This document shows, one piece after another, positions 1-9,948 of a stretch of DNA of 64,000 nt. The stretch's first letter is position 1. Each line of letters begins with the position of its first letter. A model generated the notes under the pieces. It searched no databases, was not told the DNA's origin, and saw only the letters and a program-made list of their open reading frames with translations. Source of the DNA: Hyphomicrobiales bacterium (GTDB lineage: Bacteria > Pseudomonadota > Alphaproteobacteria > Rhizobiales > Aestuariivirgaceae); contig JALXCV010000055.1 of the NCBI GenBank assembly GCA_026990765.1, forward strand, positions 1 to 64,000, read 5' to 3'. The translations under genes and the position numbers were made by a program.

Positions 1-79
1 GTATTGGCAAGGGTAAACATCCAAACCCTGAAAAAATATATGTATTACAATGGGTTAAAAATTTATTGGGAAAAGCAAA

Positions 80-169
80 TGGCGGAGAGACAGGGATTCG
101 AACCCTGGGTACTCGTGAAAGTACAACGGTTTTCGAGACCGCCCCGTTCGACCACTCCGGCACCTCTCC
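80..169 (-). tRNA. tRNA-Ser (anticodon CGA), with encoded CCA
   Basis: Reverse complement GGAGAGGTGCCGGAGTGGTCGAACGGGGCGGTCTCGAAAACCGT...GGTTCGAATCCCTGTCTCTCCGCCA: acceptor pairing, long variable arm, T-loop GTTCGAATC, anticodon loop CTCGAAA. Confidence 0.95.
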
Positions 170-315
170 TCTGGTCTGTCTATAAGTGCATTTGATGTTT
201 TGCCTGAATAACAAACACAGCATTAAACGCACTATTTTCAGTTAGTTGAATTTGTATTTCCGCTCCCACAAGAAGCGAAGAGCACTTTAGCCTATTCGCA
301 ATGTCTCGACCAGAC

Positions 316-732
316 CTAAAGCGCATCCATCAGATAAGGAATTAACGGGATATCAGCTGGTGGCATGTCGTAGTTTCGCAATTCAGGCGCACGCACCCAT
401 TTAAGTGCCTGACCTTCACGCGCCACAATCTCGCCCTGCCATTTACGGGTGATGAATAATGGCATCAACAGGTGAAAATCATCATAAGCATGGCTGGCAA
501 AGCTCAAGGGCGCAAGACAGGGTTTTGGAATTTCAACCCCCAGTTCTTCGTGCAATTCGCGAATAATCGCCGCTTCAGGGATTTCCCCAAGCTCTACCTT
601 GCCGCCGGGAAACTCCCACAGACCGGCCATGGATTTGCCTGAAGGTCGCTGGGCAATCAGCACCCGGTTATCAGCATCAATCATAGCACAGGCCGCAACC
701 AGAAGCAGCGGTTTTCCGGCATGATCGCTCAC
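316..732 (-). CDS. mutT: 8-oxo-dGTP diphosphatase MutT (Nudix)
   Basis: Nudix box GGKVELGEIPEAAIIRELHEELG; overlaps argJ. Confidence 0.9.
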   Translation of the reverse strand: MSDHAGKPLLLVAACAMIDADNRVLIAQRPSGKSMAGLWEFPGGKVELGEIPEAAIIRELHEELGVEIPKPCLAPLSFASHAYDDFHLLMPLFITRKWQGEIVAREGQALKWVRAPELRNYDMPPADIPLIPYLMDAL

Positions 733-1967
733 GAGCGATAATCCGCATTGATTTCAATATAGCGATGCGTCAGGTCGCAGGTCCACACTACCGCCTGTCC
801 ATCCCCTACCCCGACATCAACCGCAATATCTATTTCGCGTGATTGCATGTGCTCAACTACATCGGATTCACGATATTGCGGATCAGCCTGGCCATGTTTG
901 GCAACACTGACCCCGCCGATTGCTATGGCCAGCCTGTCACGGTCAGCAGCTTCACCAGCCTTTCCCACCGCCATCACGATACGGCCCCAATTGGCATCTT
1001 CACCGGCAATAGCCGTCTTGACCAGTGGTGAATTGGCAATTGAAAGCCCTATTTTGCGCGCTGCCTTGTCGCTTTCAGCCCCTGTAACCTTGATGGTGAT
1101 AAATTTTTCCGCCCCCTCACCATCGCGCACCACCTGATGCGCCAGATTGCGGGTCAGATCATCAAGCGCTGTGGCAAACCCTGCAAGCCCTGGGTCATCT
1201 GCCCCGCCAAGCCCATCATCTGCCAGCCTGCCGCAATCAGACAAAAGAACCGTGTCGCTGGTTGAAGTATCACTGTCAACGGTAATGCAGTTGAAACTTT
1301 GATCAACCGACCGCTCCAGCAGGGTTTGCAAAACATCCACCGGCAGCCCGGCATCACAAAAGATAAATACCAGCATGGTTGCCATATCAGGAGCAATCAT
1401 CCCTGAACCCTTGGCAATACCGTTTATGGTTACTTTCCGGCCATTGATTTCAGTTGCAATACTGGCACCCTTGGCAAAAGTATCAGTGGTCATGATGGCT
1501 TTGGCAGCTGCGTGCCAGTTGTCTTCCTTGGCTTCCTGGACCAGTTCATCCAGCTTTGCGGTAACAAAACCCGGGTCAAGCGGTTCACCAATAACCCCGG
1601 TTGAAGCGATAAATACCTGGGCCTGATCACAATCAACAGCCTTGGCGGTTTTGGTAATTATCTCGTTGGTTGATTGTTCACCCTTGATGCCGGTAAAGGC
1701 ATTGGCATTGCCGGCATTGACCAATATGGCCCGAACACTGGCACCTGCCAGATGTCTGCGGCACACATCTACCGGTGCTGAAGCAGTTTTTGAGCGGGTA
1801 AACACCCCGGCAATCCGGCTGTGCGGCGGTAATTGTACCAGCAACAGATCGGTGCGCCCGTGATATTTCATCCCGGTCAGCGCCGTGCTTAACCGCACCC
1901 CGTCAATCACCGGCATCATCGGAAAACCCGATGGAGCCAGCGGTGATATCAAATGCTCATCAGCCAT
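729..1967 (-). CDS. argJ: bifunctional glutamate N-acetyltransferase/amino-acid acetyltransferase ArgJ
   Basis: 412 aa with the [14 protein letters not shown] autocleavage-site motif typical of ArgJ. Confidence 0.95.
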   Translation of the reverse strand: MADEHLISPLAPSGFPMMPVIDGVRLSTALTGMKYHGRTDLLLVQLPPHSRIAGVFTRSKTASAPVDVCRRHLAGASVRAILVNAGNANAFTGIKGEQSTNEIITKTAKAVDCDQAQVFIASTGVIGEPLDPGFVTAKLDELVQEAKEDNWHAAAKAIMTTDTFAKGASIATEINGRKVTINGIAKGSGMIAPDMATMLVFIFCDAGLPVDVLQTLLERSVDQSFNCITVDSDTSTSDTVLLSDCGRLADDGLGGADDPGLAGFATALDDLTRNLAHQVVRDGEGAEKFITIKVTGAESDKAARKIGLSIANSPLVKTAIAGEDANWGRIVMAVGKAGEAADRDRLAIAIGGVSVAKHGQADPQYRESDVVEHMQSREIDIAVDVGVGDGQAVVWTCDLTHRYIEINADYRS

Positions 1968-1989
1968 GGGGTCTCATCCATGAGATGTT

Positions 1990-2895
1990 CTAGTTGGAGT
2001 TATCGCTTTTGCCGCCATTCTTTTTGGCAGCTTCAAGTTCTTCACGCTTTTTCCGGGCAGCTTCCTGAAATTTTTGCAGATCCTTGTCGACATAAACAAT
2101 CTTGGAGGATTTGCGCAGTTCTTCCACTTTTTTCTGCACTGCTTTTCGCAACAGGATCATGCGTATGGTTTCTTTCACCTGCTCATATGGTTGGGGACCA
2201 CCAGGGCGACGGTCAACCAGCTGAATGATATGCCAGCCAAATTCGGTCTTGACCGGACCGGATAATTCGCCCGGTTTTTTCAGGGCGTAGGCAGCCTTGG
2301 AGAATTCAGCAACCATTTCTGATGAAGTGAAATAGCCAAGGTCACCGCCGTGATCCTTGGAACCATCCAGGGAATAGGCTTTGGCCTGTTCAGCAAATTT
2401 GGCACCCTTTTTCAGTCGCTCCAGAATGTCCATGGCTTCTTTTTTGCTGGCTACCAGAATATGACGTACCCGAACCCGGTCTTCCGGTTCAATCTGCTTG
2501 GCTTCGCGGTCATAAACTTCACGCACCTGGGCTTCGGTAACAGATGGTTTCAGGCTTTCAGCAAAATAGGCATCACGCAGCGCCTTTGACTGATAGAAGA
2601 TTATCCGGTCCTTGTAGGATGCCTTGTTTCCATAACCTTCACGAACTGCCTGTTGTGACAGAATATGGCGTTCCACCAGATATTCCACAATGAACGGAAA
2701 CCGCAATTTGGGCGGCACATCTGACAATTGTGGTAAAATATCATCTGCTGCCAGTTGAACTTCTTTTGCAGTTATCTTGTGCCCGTTGACTATCGCCAGA
2801 ACCTTGGGCTTTTCCTGCGAGATTGCCGCTATATTGCCGAATGAGAACATCATTCCCAATGCGGCCAGCATCAATAAAATCTTCCTGAATTTCAT
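1990..2895 (-). CDS. parvulin-type peptidylprolyl isomerase (PpiC/SurA-like), exported
   Basis: N-terminal signal peptide; rotamase region VRHILVASKKEA...GGDLGYFTSSEMV...FGWHIIQLVDRR. Confidence 0.9.
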   Translation of the reverse strand: MKFRKILLMLAALGMMFSFGNIAAISQEKPKVLAIVNGHKITAKEVQLAADDILPQLSDVPPKLRFPFIVEYLVERHILSQQAVREGYGNKASYKDRIIFYQSKALRDAYFAESLKPSVTEAQVREVYDREAKQIEPEDRVRVRHILVASKKEAMDILERLKKGAKFAEQAKAYSLDGSKDHGGDLGYFTSSEMVAEFSKAAYALKKPGELSGPVKTEFGWHIIQLVDRRPGGPQPYEQVKETIRMILLRKAVQKKVEELRKSSKIVYVDKDLQKFQEAARKKREELEAAKKNGGKSDNSN

Positions 2896-3302
2896 AACCA
2901 CCAAAACCTTGTCCGGTTAACCTGCTTCAATATTTTGTTGCAATAAATCTGTAAAGCACCGTATTTAACATTGAATCAGGCAAAAATAAGCCGCTTTTGT
3001 CAGCAGTCTATTAACCTGTTAAAATATGACCCTTAGGATTGTCTGGCGGCCACTTTGGTGCCAAAAACGGAAAAACTCAATAGGTTGCAGACAAAACAGA
3101 TTCAACATGTTGCTATCTTGCAACGAATTTGGACACAACTTTAACTATCAATTGCCCTTATTGCCTCAATAGATTAGAACACTCGCCATTGAACTGTCGC
3201 CATGACAGGCTATATCGTAAAGCAATCATATTCATCTGGATGATTCGATTGTGCTATTTGCGCACTCACAATAATCAAGTCATCCGTTAAGGACGTTACT
3301 AC

Positions 3303-6047
3303 ATGCTTGGGCTGAACAAACTCGCCGCCAAAATCTTTGGCACATCAAATGAACGCGTTGTCAAAACCTATCAGAAAAAGGTTGATGCCATAAATGCTCT
3401 TGAACCGGAGATGGAGCAGCTTTCAGATGAAGAACTCAAAGCCAGAACCAAAATGTTCCGTACCCAGCTTGAAGAAGGTGAAAAACTCGACAATCTGATA
3501 ATCCCGGCTTTTGCCACAGTGCGCGAAGCGGTAAAGCGCACTTTGGGCCTCAGATTGTTTGATGTGCAGTTGATTGGCGGCATGGTTCTGCACAAGGGTC
3601 AAATCGCTGAAATGAAAACCGGCGAAGGTAAAACCCTGGTTGCGGTTCTCTCTGGCTATCTCAATGCCCTGACCGGCAAGGGTGTGCATGTGGTTACCGT
3701 CAATGACTATCTGGCCTCGCGCGATGCTGAATGGATGGGGCGCATCTATTCATTTCTTGGCATGACTACCGGCTGCATCATCAATGATATGGGTGATGAA
3801 GAGCGCCGGGCTGCCTATGCCTGTGATGTCACCTATGGCACAAATAATGAATTCGGCTTTGATTATCTTCGCGACAATATGAAATATCACCTGGAAGAAA
3901 TGGTGCAGCGCGGGCATAATTTTGCAACGGTTGATGAAGTTGACTCAATTCTGGTTGATGAAGCCAGAACCCCCTTGATCATCTCAGGTGCCATCGAAGA
4001 CAAATCGGAAATGTACAACAAGGTTGATGCCCTGGTATCAGAATTGTCAGATTCCGATTTTGAAATTGATGAAAAACAACGCCAGGTCACCTTCACTGAA
4101 GAAGGCAATGAAAATATTGAGAATATCCTCAAACAGGCCGGTCTGCTGGAAAGTGAATCACTTTATGATGCAGAAAACGTAACCGCTGTTCATCATATCA
4201 ATCAGGCCCTTCGCGCCCACAAGCTTTTCCAGCGCGACAAGGATTATATTGTTAAAAACAATGAAGTAATCATCATCGATGAGTTTACTGGTCGCATGAT
4301 GCCGGGCAGACGTTATTCAGACGGGCTGCATCAGGCGCTGGAAGCCAAGGAAAAGGTTGAAATCCAGCCGGAAAACCAGACCCTTGCCTCGGTCACCTTC
4401 CAGAACTATTTCCGCCTGTATGACAAGCTCTCGGGCATGACCGGTACGGCAATGACTGAAGCTGAAGAGTTTATGGATATTTATTCACTCGAAGTTATCG
4501 ACATTCCAACCAACATGCCGGTTGCCAGGATTGATTCTGATGATGAGGTTTATCGAACCGCCCAGGAAAAATACAACGCCATAATCGAACAAATTATTGA
4601 ATGCCAGAAAAACGGCCAGCCGGTTCTGGTTGGCACTACTTCGATTGAAAAGTCTGAAGAACTGTCAGACATGCTGAAAAAGCGTAAGATCAAACATAAT
4701 GTTCTAAATGCACGCTATCACGAACAGGAAGCCCAGATCATTGCCCAGGCAGGTTTCCCCGGCACCATTACCATTGCCACCAACATGGCTGGTCGCGGCA
4801 CCGATATTCAGCTTGGCGGCAATCTGGAAATGCGGATCAAGAATGAACTGTCAGATATTGAAGATGAAGCTGAACGCAACCAGGCCATTGAAAAAATCCA
4901 GGCCGAGATTGCTGAAGGCAAAAAACAGGCAATTGCCGCAGGCGGGCTGTTTGTAATCGGCACAGAGCGTCATGAAAGCCGCCGCATTGACAACCAGTTG
5001 CGCGGGCGCTCGGGTCGCCAGGGCGATCCGGGTCATTCAAAATTCTATCTGTCATTGCAAGATGACCTGATGCGGATTTTCGGTTCCGAACGCATGGACT
5101 CAATGCTGAAAAAGCTTGGCCTTGATGAAGGTGAAGCCATTGTCCATCCATGGATCAACAAGGCACTGGAAAAAGCCCAGCAAAAGGTTGAGGCCAGAAA
5201 CTTTGATGCCCGCAAGCACATCCTGAAATATGATGATGTGATGAATGATCAGCGCAAGGTGATCTTTGAACAGCGCATCGATATCATGCGTGGTGAAGAA
5301 GTAGCCGAGACCGTTGATGATATGCGCCATGATATTATTGAAGATCTGGTTGCACTGCATATTCCTGAAAAAGCCTATGCCGAACAATGGGATGTTACCG
5401 GTCTGCGCGAAGATCTGCGCGAAAAGATCGCCATTGATTTCCCGATTGAGGAATGGGCTGCGGAAGAAGGCATAGCCGATGAAGAAATCCGTGAGCGTGT
5501 TGAAGAAGCAGCCGATCGGCTCTATGCCGAAAAGCGTGAAAAATATGGCGATGAAGTCATGGGGCTGGTTGAAAAGGAAGTTCTGCTGCGTACTCTTGAT
5601 GAATTGTGGCGCGAACATCTGGTAACACTGGAACATTTGCGCCAGGCCGTACAATTGCGCGGTTATGGCCAGCGCGACCCGCTCAATGAATACAAGACTG
5701 AAGGTTTCACCCTGTTCCAGTCAATGCTGGAAAAATTGCGCGGCAATACTATCAGCCAGTTGATGCGAGTTGAACTACAAGAAGATGCCATGGCCGAAGC
5801 TGGTCTGCCATTTGAGGGCGAATTGCCCGAAATGCACGCCTCTCACATCGATCCTTTGACTGGACTGGATGAGTTTTCAGGCGGTGATATGGAATCAGGC
5901 GGATTTACCTTTGAGCACCAGACTTTTGTTCACCCCGAAGAACGCGATCCCAATGACCCACAAAGCTGGGGCAAGGTAGGCCGCAATGAAAAATGTCCAT
6001 GTGGCTCCGGCAAAAAGTTCAAACACTGCCACGGCAAGCTGACCTGA
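3303..6047 (+). CDS. secA: preprotein translocase ATPase subunit SecA
   Basis: 914 aa; [11 protein letters not shown], Walker [22 protein letters not shown]-terminal zinc motif [14 protein letters not shown]. Confidence 0.98.
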   Translation: MLGLNKLAAKIFGTSNERVVKTYQKKVDAINALEPEMEQLSDEELKARTKMFRTQLEEGEKLDNLIIPAFATVREAVKRTLGLRLFDVQLIGGMVLHKGQIAEMKTGEGKTLVAVLSGYLNALTGKGVHVVTVNDYLASRDAEWMGRIYSFLGMTTGCIINDMGDEERRAAYACDVTYGTNNEFGFDYLRDNMKYHLEEMVQRGHNFATVDEVDSILVDEARTPLIISGAIEDKSEMYNKVDALVSELSDSDFEIDEKQRQVTFTEEGNENIENILKQAGLLESESLYDAENVTAVHHINQALRAHKLFQRDKDYIVKNNEVIIIDEFTGRMMPGRRYSDGLHQALEAKEKVEIQPENQTLASVTFQNYFRLYDKLSGMTGTAMTEAEEFMDIYSLEVIDIPTNMPVARIDSDDEVYRTAQEKYNAIIEQIIECQKNGQPVLVGTTSIEKSEELSDMLKKRKIKHNVLNARYHEQEAQIIAQAGFPGTITIATNMAGRGTDIQLGGNLEMRIKNELSDIEDEAERNQAIEKIQAEIAEGKKQAIAAGGLFVIGTERHESRRIDNQLRGRSGRQGDPGHSKFYLSLQDDLMRIFGSERMDSMLKKLGLDEGEAIVHPWINKALEKAQQKVEARNFDARKHILKYDDVMNDQRKVIFEQRIDIMRGEEVAETVDDMRHDIIEDLVALHIPEKAYAEQWDVTGLREDLREKIAIDFPIEEWAAEEGIADEEIRERVEEAADRLYAEKREKYGDEVMGLVEKEVLLRTLDELWREHLVTLEHLRQAVQLRGYGQRDPLNEYKTEGFTLFQSMLEKLRGNTISQLMRVELQEDAMAEAGLPFEGELPEMHASHIDPLTGLDEFSGGDMESGGFTFEHQTFVHPEERDPNDPQSWGKVGRNEKCPCGSGKKFKHCHGKLT

Positions 6048-6081
6048 CAGCCTGATCTGCAAGTAACTGATTAAAAAAGCC

Positions 6082-6225
6082 ATGGTATCTACGATAACCC
6101 AAAATCCTGATGTCATTTATATCCTTTCAGCAAAATATGGTCTGCTGGAGCTTGATGAAGTAATTGAGCCGTATGATATGACTTTGAACTTTTTGCCGAA
6201 AGCAAATCACCAGCAATCAGATTGA
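6082..6225 (+). pseudogene. truncated DUF6884/YaaA-like fragment
   Basis: 47-codon ORF MVSTITQNPDVIYILSAKYGLLELDEVIEPYDMTLNFLPKANHQQSD; the YILSAKYGLLxxDEVIEPYDxTL block is characteristic of DUF6884-type proteins (from memory), with no N- or C-terminal remainder. Confidence 0.55.
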
Positions 6226-6262
6226 CAAGCTTTGTGTAGTTGAGATAGGTTTGCAACTGGAT

Positions 6263-6460
6263 GGTTCGGTATTGCTCTGGGTGGTGCCGGATAATAGGGA
6301 ATCTGGTGCGGTAAGTTATGACCAATGCCAGGGCTGCCCCCGCAACTGTAAGCAATGAGTTGTTTGTCCTTAATAAAAAGTCACTGACAGCAAAACAGTG
6401 TTTTGCTCTTGGGAAGGCTGGACAGATGATGTTGAAATGCGAGCCAGGAGACCTGCCATC
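6263..6460 (+). ncRNA. cobalamin (B12) riboswitch
   Basis: Conserved core in order: GGTGCCGGATAATAGGGAATCTGGTGCGG, CCAGGGCTGCCCCCGCAACTGTAAGC, GTCACTG, CTTGGGAAGGCTGGACAGATGATG, then B12 box GCGAGCCAGGAGACCTGCC (about 6439-6457). Confidence 0.95.
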
Positions 6461-6582
6461 CTTGTCGCCGGCGCGATTTACCGGAACGGGGTGTTTCTGG
6501 GTGATCAGGGAATGTTTTCCTGTTTGCTGCTTCCCAATCCTTTTCGCAAGGGCATGGAACTTTGTTTTGGAAAAGGAACACC

Positions 6583-7758
6583 ATGACCATGGTAAAGAAA
6601 ATTATCAAAAAGACTGTTACAGCCGCCCTGCTTGGCGGGTTTATGGCTTCGAGTGCGATGGCGCTTGAGGCCCCGTTCAATCATTATGTATTTGTTCCCA
6701 ACCGCAATTCGGCAGATGTGGCCATTATTGATTCTGACAGTGACAGGCTGGTTGCCAGTGTTAAGGTTGGCAATGTTCCCCATCAGGTGTCGGTATCAGA
6801 CACGCTGGGCAAGATGATAACGTCCAATACCAGCGATAATACGGTTACCATTACCGACCTTGAAACCCTTAAAACCCTGGCTACGATAAGGCTGGGCAAT
6901 GAGCCGGAACATATGGAGATTGGACCGGCAGGCAATATTGCAGCAATCGGCAATATTGGAGAAGGTACTGTATCGCTGATTTCCATGGTAGAAAACAGGG
7001 AAGTCAGGCGCATTTCCGGCCTGTATGAACCACATAACATGACCTTCAGCCCGGATGGAAAATTGCTTTATGTGGGAAATCTTGGGGCTAGTTTCGTATC
7101 AGTTATTGATGTGGAAAAGGGCAAGGTAATCAACGAGATCGCAGTAGGTGAAAATCAGCCTATGGCCGCGTTGCCGGGCAGTGATGATGAACATCAAGGT
7201 ATTATCAATGTCACCCGCACGCCCGATGGGCGGCTTGGCTTTGCAGCTTTTGGCGATGGGGATGTAATGGCGGTTATCGACCTTCGGACCCAGAAAAAGC
7301 TTGCAACCTTAAAGCTGGGGGATGATCCATGGCGTGCCTATACGACAGCTGATGGCCGGTTTATGATTATCCCGAATAATGGCGATGAGACAGTTTCAGT
7401 ATTTTCAACTGTTGCACCTTTTAAGGAAGTTGCACGCCTTAAAGGTGCGGCTGACATGACCGGGGTTAATACCGGGTGGTTTGAAACCACAGCTTTTATT
7501 ATCAGCCGCGGTGATGACAAGGTGGTAATTCTTGATCTGGTGAATATGAAAAATATCGGTGAAATTGATCTGCCGGGCGGATCACCGGAAACAGCTGTTA
7601 CCTCACCTGATGGAACCAAGCTTTATGTGGCACTGTCAGGCACAAATGAAGTTGCGGTGATTGATACCCGCAAGCGCAAATTGCTGCGCAAGGTTAAAAA
7701 TGTCGGGACTGAGCCATGGGGTGCGCATATGGTTGGCTCGCTCAACTATTGTCACTAA
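6583..7758 (+). CDS. exported YVTN/YncE-type beta-propeller protein under B12 riboswitch control
   Basis: Signal peptide MTMVKKIIKKTVTAALLGGFMASSAMA; repeated YVTN-like blades (VFVPNRNSADVAIID, LLYVGNLGASFVSVIDV, KLYVALSGTNEVAVIDTRKRKL). Start moved from 6562 to the ATG at 6583 on RBS AAAAGGA. Confidence 0.9.
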   Translation: MTMVKKIIKKTVTAALLGGFMASSAMALEAPFNHYVFVPNRNSADVAIIDSDSDRLVASVKVGNVPHQVSVSDTLGKMITSNTSDNTVTITDLETLKTLATIRLGNEPEHMEIGPAGNIAAIGNIGEGTVSLISMVENREVRRISGLYEPHNMTFSPDGKLLYVGNLGASFVSVIDVEKGKVINEIAVGENQPMAALPGSDDEHQGIINVTRTPDGRLGFAAFGDGDVMAVIDLRTQKKLATLKLGDDPWRAYTTADGRFMIIPNNGDETVSVFSTVAPFKEVARLKGAADMTGVNTGWFETTAFIISRGDDKVVILDLVNMKNIGEIDLPGGSPETAVTSPDGTKLYVALSGTNEVAVIDTRKRKLLRKVKNVGTEPWGAHMVGSLNYCH

Positions 7759-7773
7759 TGCCACAGATGCCAG

Positions 7774-8622
7774 ATGAATAACCGGAATTTCAGCAGTTGC
7801 GGGCGAGTTGTGAGATTATATCGCAGATATTTACCGCAGCTGGTGATAATATTGGGGCTGTCAGTGCCACAACCGGCGCTGGCAGCCAGCGGCATTGAAC
7901 GGATGTTGGCAAGTGTGGCCATGTTTGCTGATGCAGCTAAAATGCCGTCACTTGAAACCATTAAAGCCAGGTGCCGGGATGATGTTTTATGTGCCGGGAA
8001 AATGCTGGCTGAAAGGTTCGGCCCCAAAGCCCGGCTGGAGCGGGTGGTTCATCCAGATACGGACCGGATAAGGCGGGTTAAATCAGCATTATCGGTGACA
8101 GGGGCTGAACTATTGGCATCTGGTGCGATGCGGCTGGAGCTTTCGCATTTTGGACGCAAAGCGGTCAGCGAAATCATGGCGGTTATTAAAAGGGAAGGCC
8201 GGCAGACGGGCGGGAACATACAATATCTGCAAATTGATTTACGGCATAATAGGGGTGGCAATCTGAACCGCATGTTGCGGGTAGCAGCAATGTTTCTGGG
8301 CAAGGTGCCAGATGCGGTAAGGCTGCAATCACCAAAGGCCATCCAGATGCTGTCAGTTCCTGATTACGCAAGGCCGTTAAAGTTCAGCCAGATAAAGATA
8401 CTGATCGGTCCTGATACTGCCAGTGCTGCTGAGATTTTTACCGCGTTGCTGCGGGTACATACCGGTGCAATAATTGCCGGAAGCAAAAGCTATGGCAAGG
8501 ATTACCTGTTACGCACCATTGCATTAAACCAGAACTGGCAATTACTGGTGCCAGCAGAAAAACTATTCGTTCCCGGCACCAGTCTTGAAGGCGGGATTGT
8601 GCCGGATGTTGTCTTTCCCTGA
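7774..8622 (+). CDS. exported minimal S41-family (C-terminal processing) peptidase
   Basis: Hydrophobic export signal; LDLRHNRGGNLN, DTASAAEIFTALL (Ser) and GSKSYGKDYLL (Lys) match S41 active-site motifs; 16 bp after the propeller gene. Confidence 0.75.
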   Translation: MNNRNFSSCGRVVRLYRRYLPQLVIILGLSVPQPALAASGIERMLASVAMFADAAKMPSLETIKARCRDDVLCAGKMLAERFGPKARLERVVHPDTDRIRRVKSALSVTGAELLASGAMRLELSHFGRKAVSEIMAVIKREGRQTGGNIQYLQIDLRHNRGGNLNRMLRVAAMFLGKVPDAVRLQSPKAIQMLSVPDYARPLKFSQIKILIGPDTASAAEIFTALLRVHTGAIIAGSKSYGKDYLLRTIALNQNWQLLVPAEKLFVPGTSLEGGIVPDVVFP

Positions 8623-8683
8623 TCTATAAATAAATCTGATTTCCCATGATCTTCTTTTTTAACTTATAGAGTGTTGCGGTAAT

Positions 8684-8926
8684 TTGAAATGCCCGAGATT
8701 ATTTGCTGAGCTTCAGGGGAGAAAATTCTTGAACAAGAAGAATGTGAAAATCCCGACGGGTATCTGGGCGATCGGGTTTGTCAGCCTGTTTATGGATGCG
8801 TCTGCGGTGGCAGGCAGCTTGTGGCAAATGCTGGGGGCGGCAGCAAGTTTTTATGCCGGAGCCGGTTTTGCCGGTGTGGCTCTGATGCTGCTGCTGGTAT
8901 CATTCCGCTCAAGGCACTGGGCGTGA
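8684..8926 (+). pseudogene. internally deleted MFS transporter remnant
   Basis: IPTGIWAIGFVSLFMDAS resembles the TM1 start of an MFS family (IPxGIWALGFVSLxMDxSSEMIH). It is fused directly to GSLWQMLGAAASFYAGAGFAGVALMLLL, which resembles the last TM. Total 80 aa. Confidence 0.5.
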
Positions 8927-8934
8927 GCATAATG

Positions 8935-9153
8935 TCAGGCTTGATCATCTTCACGCTGGTATTGAAGAATGTCTCCGGGCTGGCAGTCAAGACAGGTGCA
9001 TATTTTGCTCAAGGTCTCAAAGCGCACTCCCTTGACCTTGCCGGATTTCAGCAGGGATATGTTTTGTTCTGTGATGCCGACCTGTTCTGCCAGTTCTCTG
9101 GAGCGCATCTTGCGTCTGGCCAGCATCACATCGAGTGTTACAATGATTGGCAT
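8935..9153 (-). CDS. YozG-like XRE-family HTH regulator
   Basis: MLARRKMRSRELAEQVGITEQNISLLKSGKVKGVRFETLSKICTCLDCQPGDIL. Confidence 0.9.
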   Translation of the reverse strand: MPIIVTLDVMLARRKMRSRELAEQVGITEQNISLLKSGKVKGVRFETLSKICTCLDCQPGDILQYQREDDQA

Positions 9154-9162
9154 GATCTATAC

Positions 9163-9720
9163 CTATACAAAACTCTGGTTTTCTTCAGATATTGTGACAG
9201 CGGTAAGCATGACATGGCCAATGACAACGAATAGCAGGCCAAATACCAGGGCATAAATATCACCGTCAGTGAATGAGACATTGAGGTTTATCTTGCCCGG
9301 ATTGAGAATCTGGTAGAAGTAAATGGCTCCAACGGTATCATGTATCATTGATGCTGGAACCAGAGCAACCACTGCCCAGCCAATGGTTCGGATTTGCGAA
9401 GCAGCTTCTGTTGTGAAAATCTGTCCTTTCTGAAAACCGGAGAACAGTTGACTGGCTTTATAAAGACCGACAATCCCCACTATCATGTCCAGCGATATCA
9501 GGACTATGCCAATCAGCCTTTGTCCGAAATTGAGAGCTAATGTTTTGCCTGGTTCAAGGAATTCCTCGGCAATATCAATATCAAGCTGTGCTCCATTGGC
9601 CACCAGAAGATAAGTCAGATAAATCAGAACTGAAAATAATAATACCAGCCCTGCAAGCGTAACCAGCTGGGCGTTGCGGGAAATTACTGTAATCTTGTTG
9701 CTGTTTGTATTGTTTTTCAT
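9163..9720 (-). CDS. DUF2975-like membrane protein
   Basis: Four hydrophobic helices; immediately upstream of the XRE gene, the usual DUF2975/XRE pairing; start set at MKNNTNS. Confidence 0.75.
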   Translation of the reverse strand: MKNNTNSNKITVISRNAQLVTLAGLVLLFSVLIYLTYLLVANGAQLDIDIAEEFLEPGKTLALNFGQRLIGIVLISLDMIVGIVGLYKASQLFSGFQKGQIFTTEAASQIRTIGWAVVALVPASMIHDTVGAIYFYQILNPGKINLNVSFTDGDIYALVFGLLFVVIGHVMLTAVTISEENQSFV

Positions 9721-9897
9721 GGAGTTCCCTGTCTGGTGCATTGCAAATTCCTTGTTAAAGGAGTTGTCATAATGTCTCGTTACATTAAATTATTATCGTT
9801 ATACAATAAGTTTTATATAAATGGCAAGGGTTGATTGTTGCTGTGCCATGAAAGCCCGTCATATTTGGTGCAACTTTTGAAAGATCCATAACCTATC

Positions 9898-9917
9898 CAT
9901 CCCGCCTTGAGCGGGAT
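9898..9917. terminator. possible hairpin downstream of argC
   Basis: CATCCCGC-CTTGA-GCGGGATG perfect 8-bp stem, but no clear U-tract on the minus strand. Confidence 0.35.
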
Positions 9918-9948
9918 GATGTATTCAGCACTGCTTGATCAAAACCGG

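Noticed and set aside
80-169. tRNA-Ser as an integration site
   Set aside because: tRNA genes are common att sites, but only 79 bp lie beyond its 3' end in the window, with no integrase and no visible duplicated 3' fragment. Cannot be supported here.
4-195. 63-aa plus-strand ORF at the left edge
   Set aside because: Overlaps tRNA-Ser on the opposite strand; chance ORF.
2905-3302. About 400-bp secA upstream region as a possible ncRNA
   Set aside because: No recognisable conserved RNA motif or strong hairpin was found by eye; only weak short inverted repeats.
5100-5654. 184-aa antisense ORF inside secA
   Set aside because: Shadow ORF opposite a clear conserved gene; no protein-like family signal.
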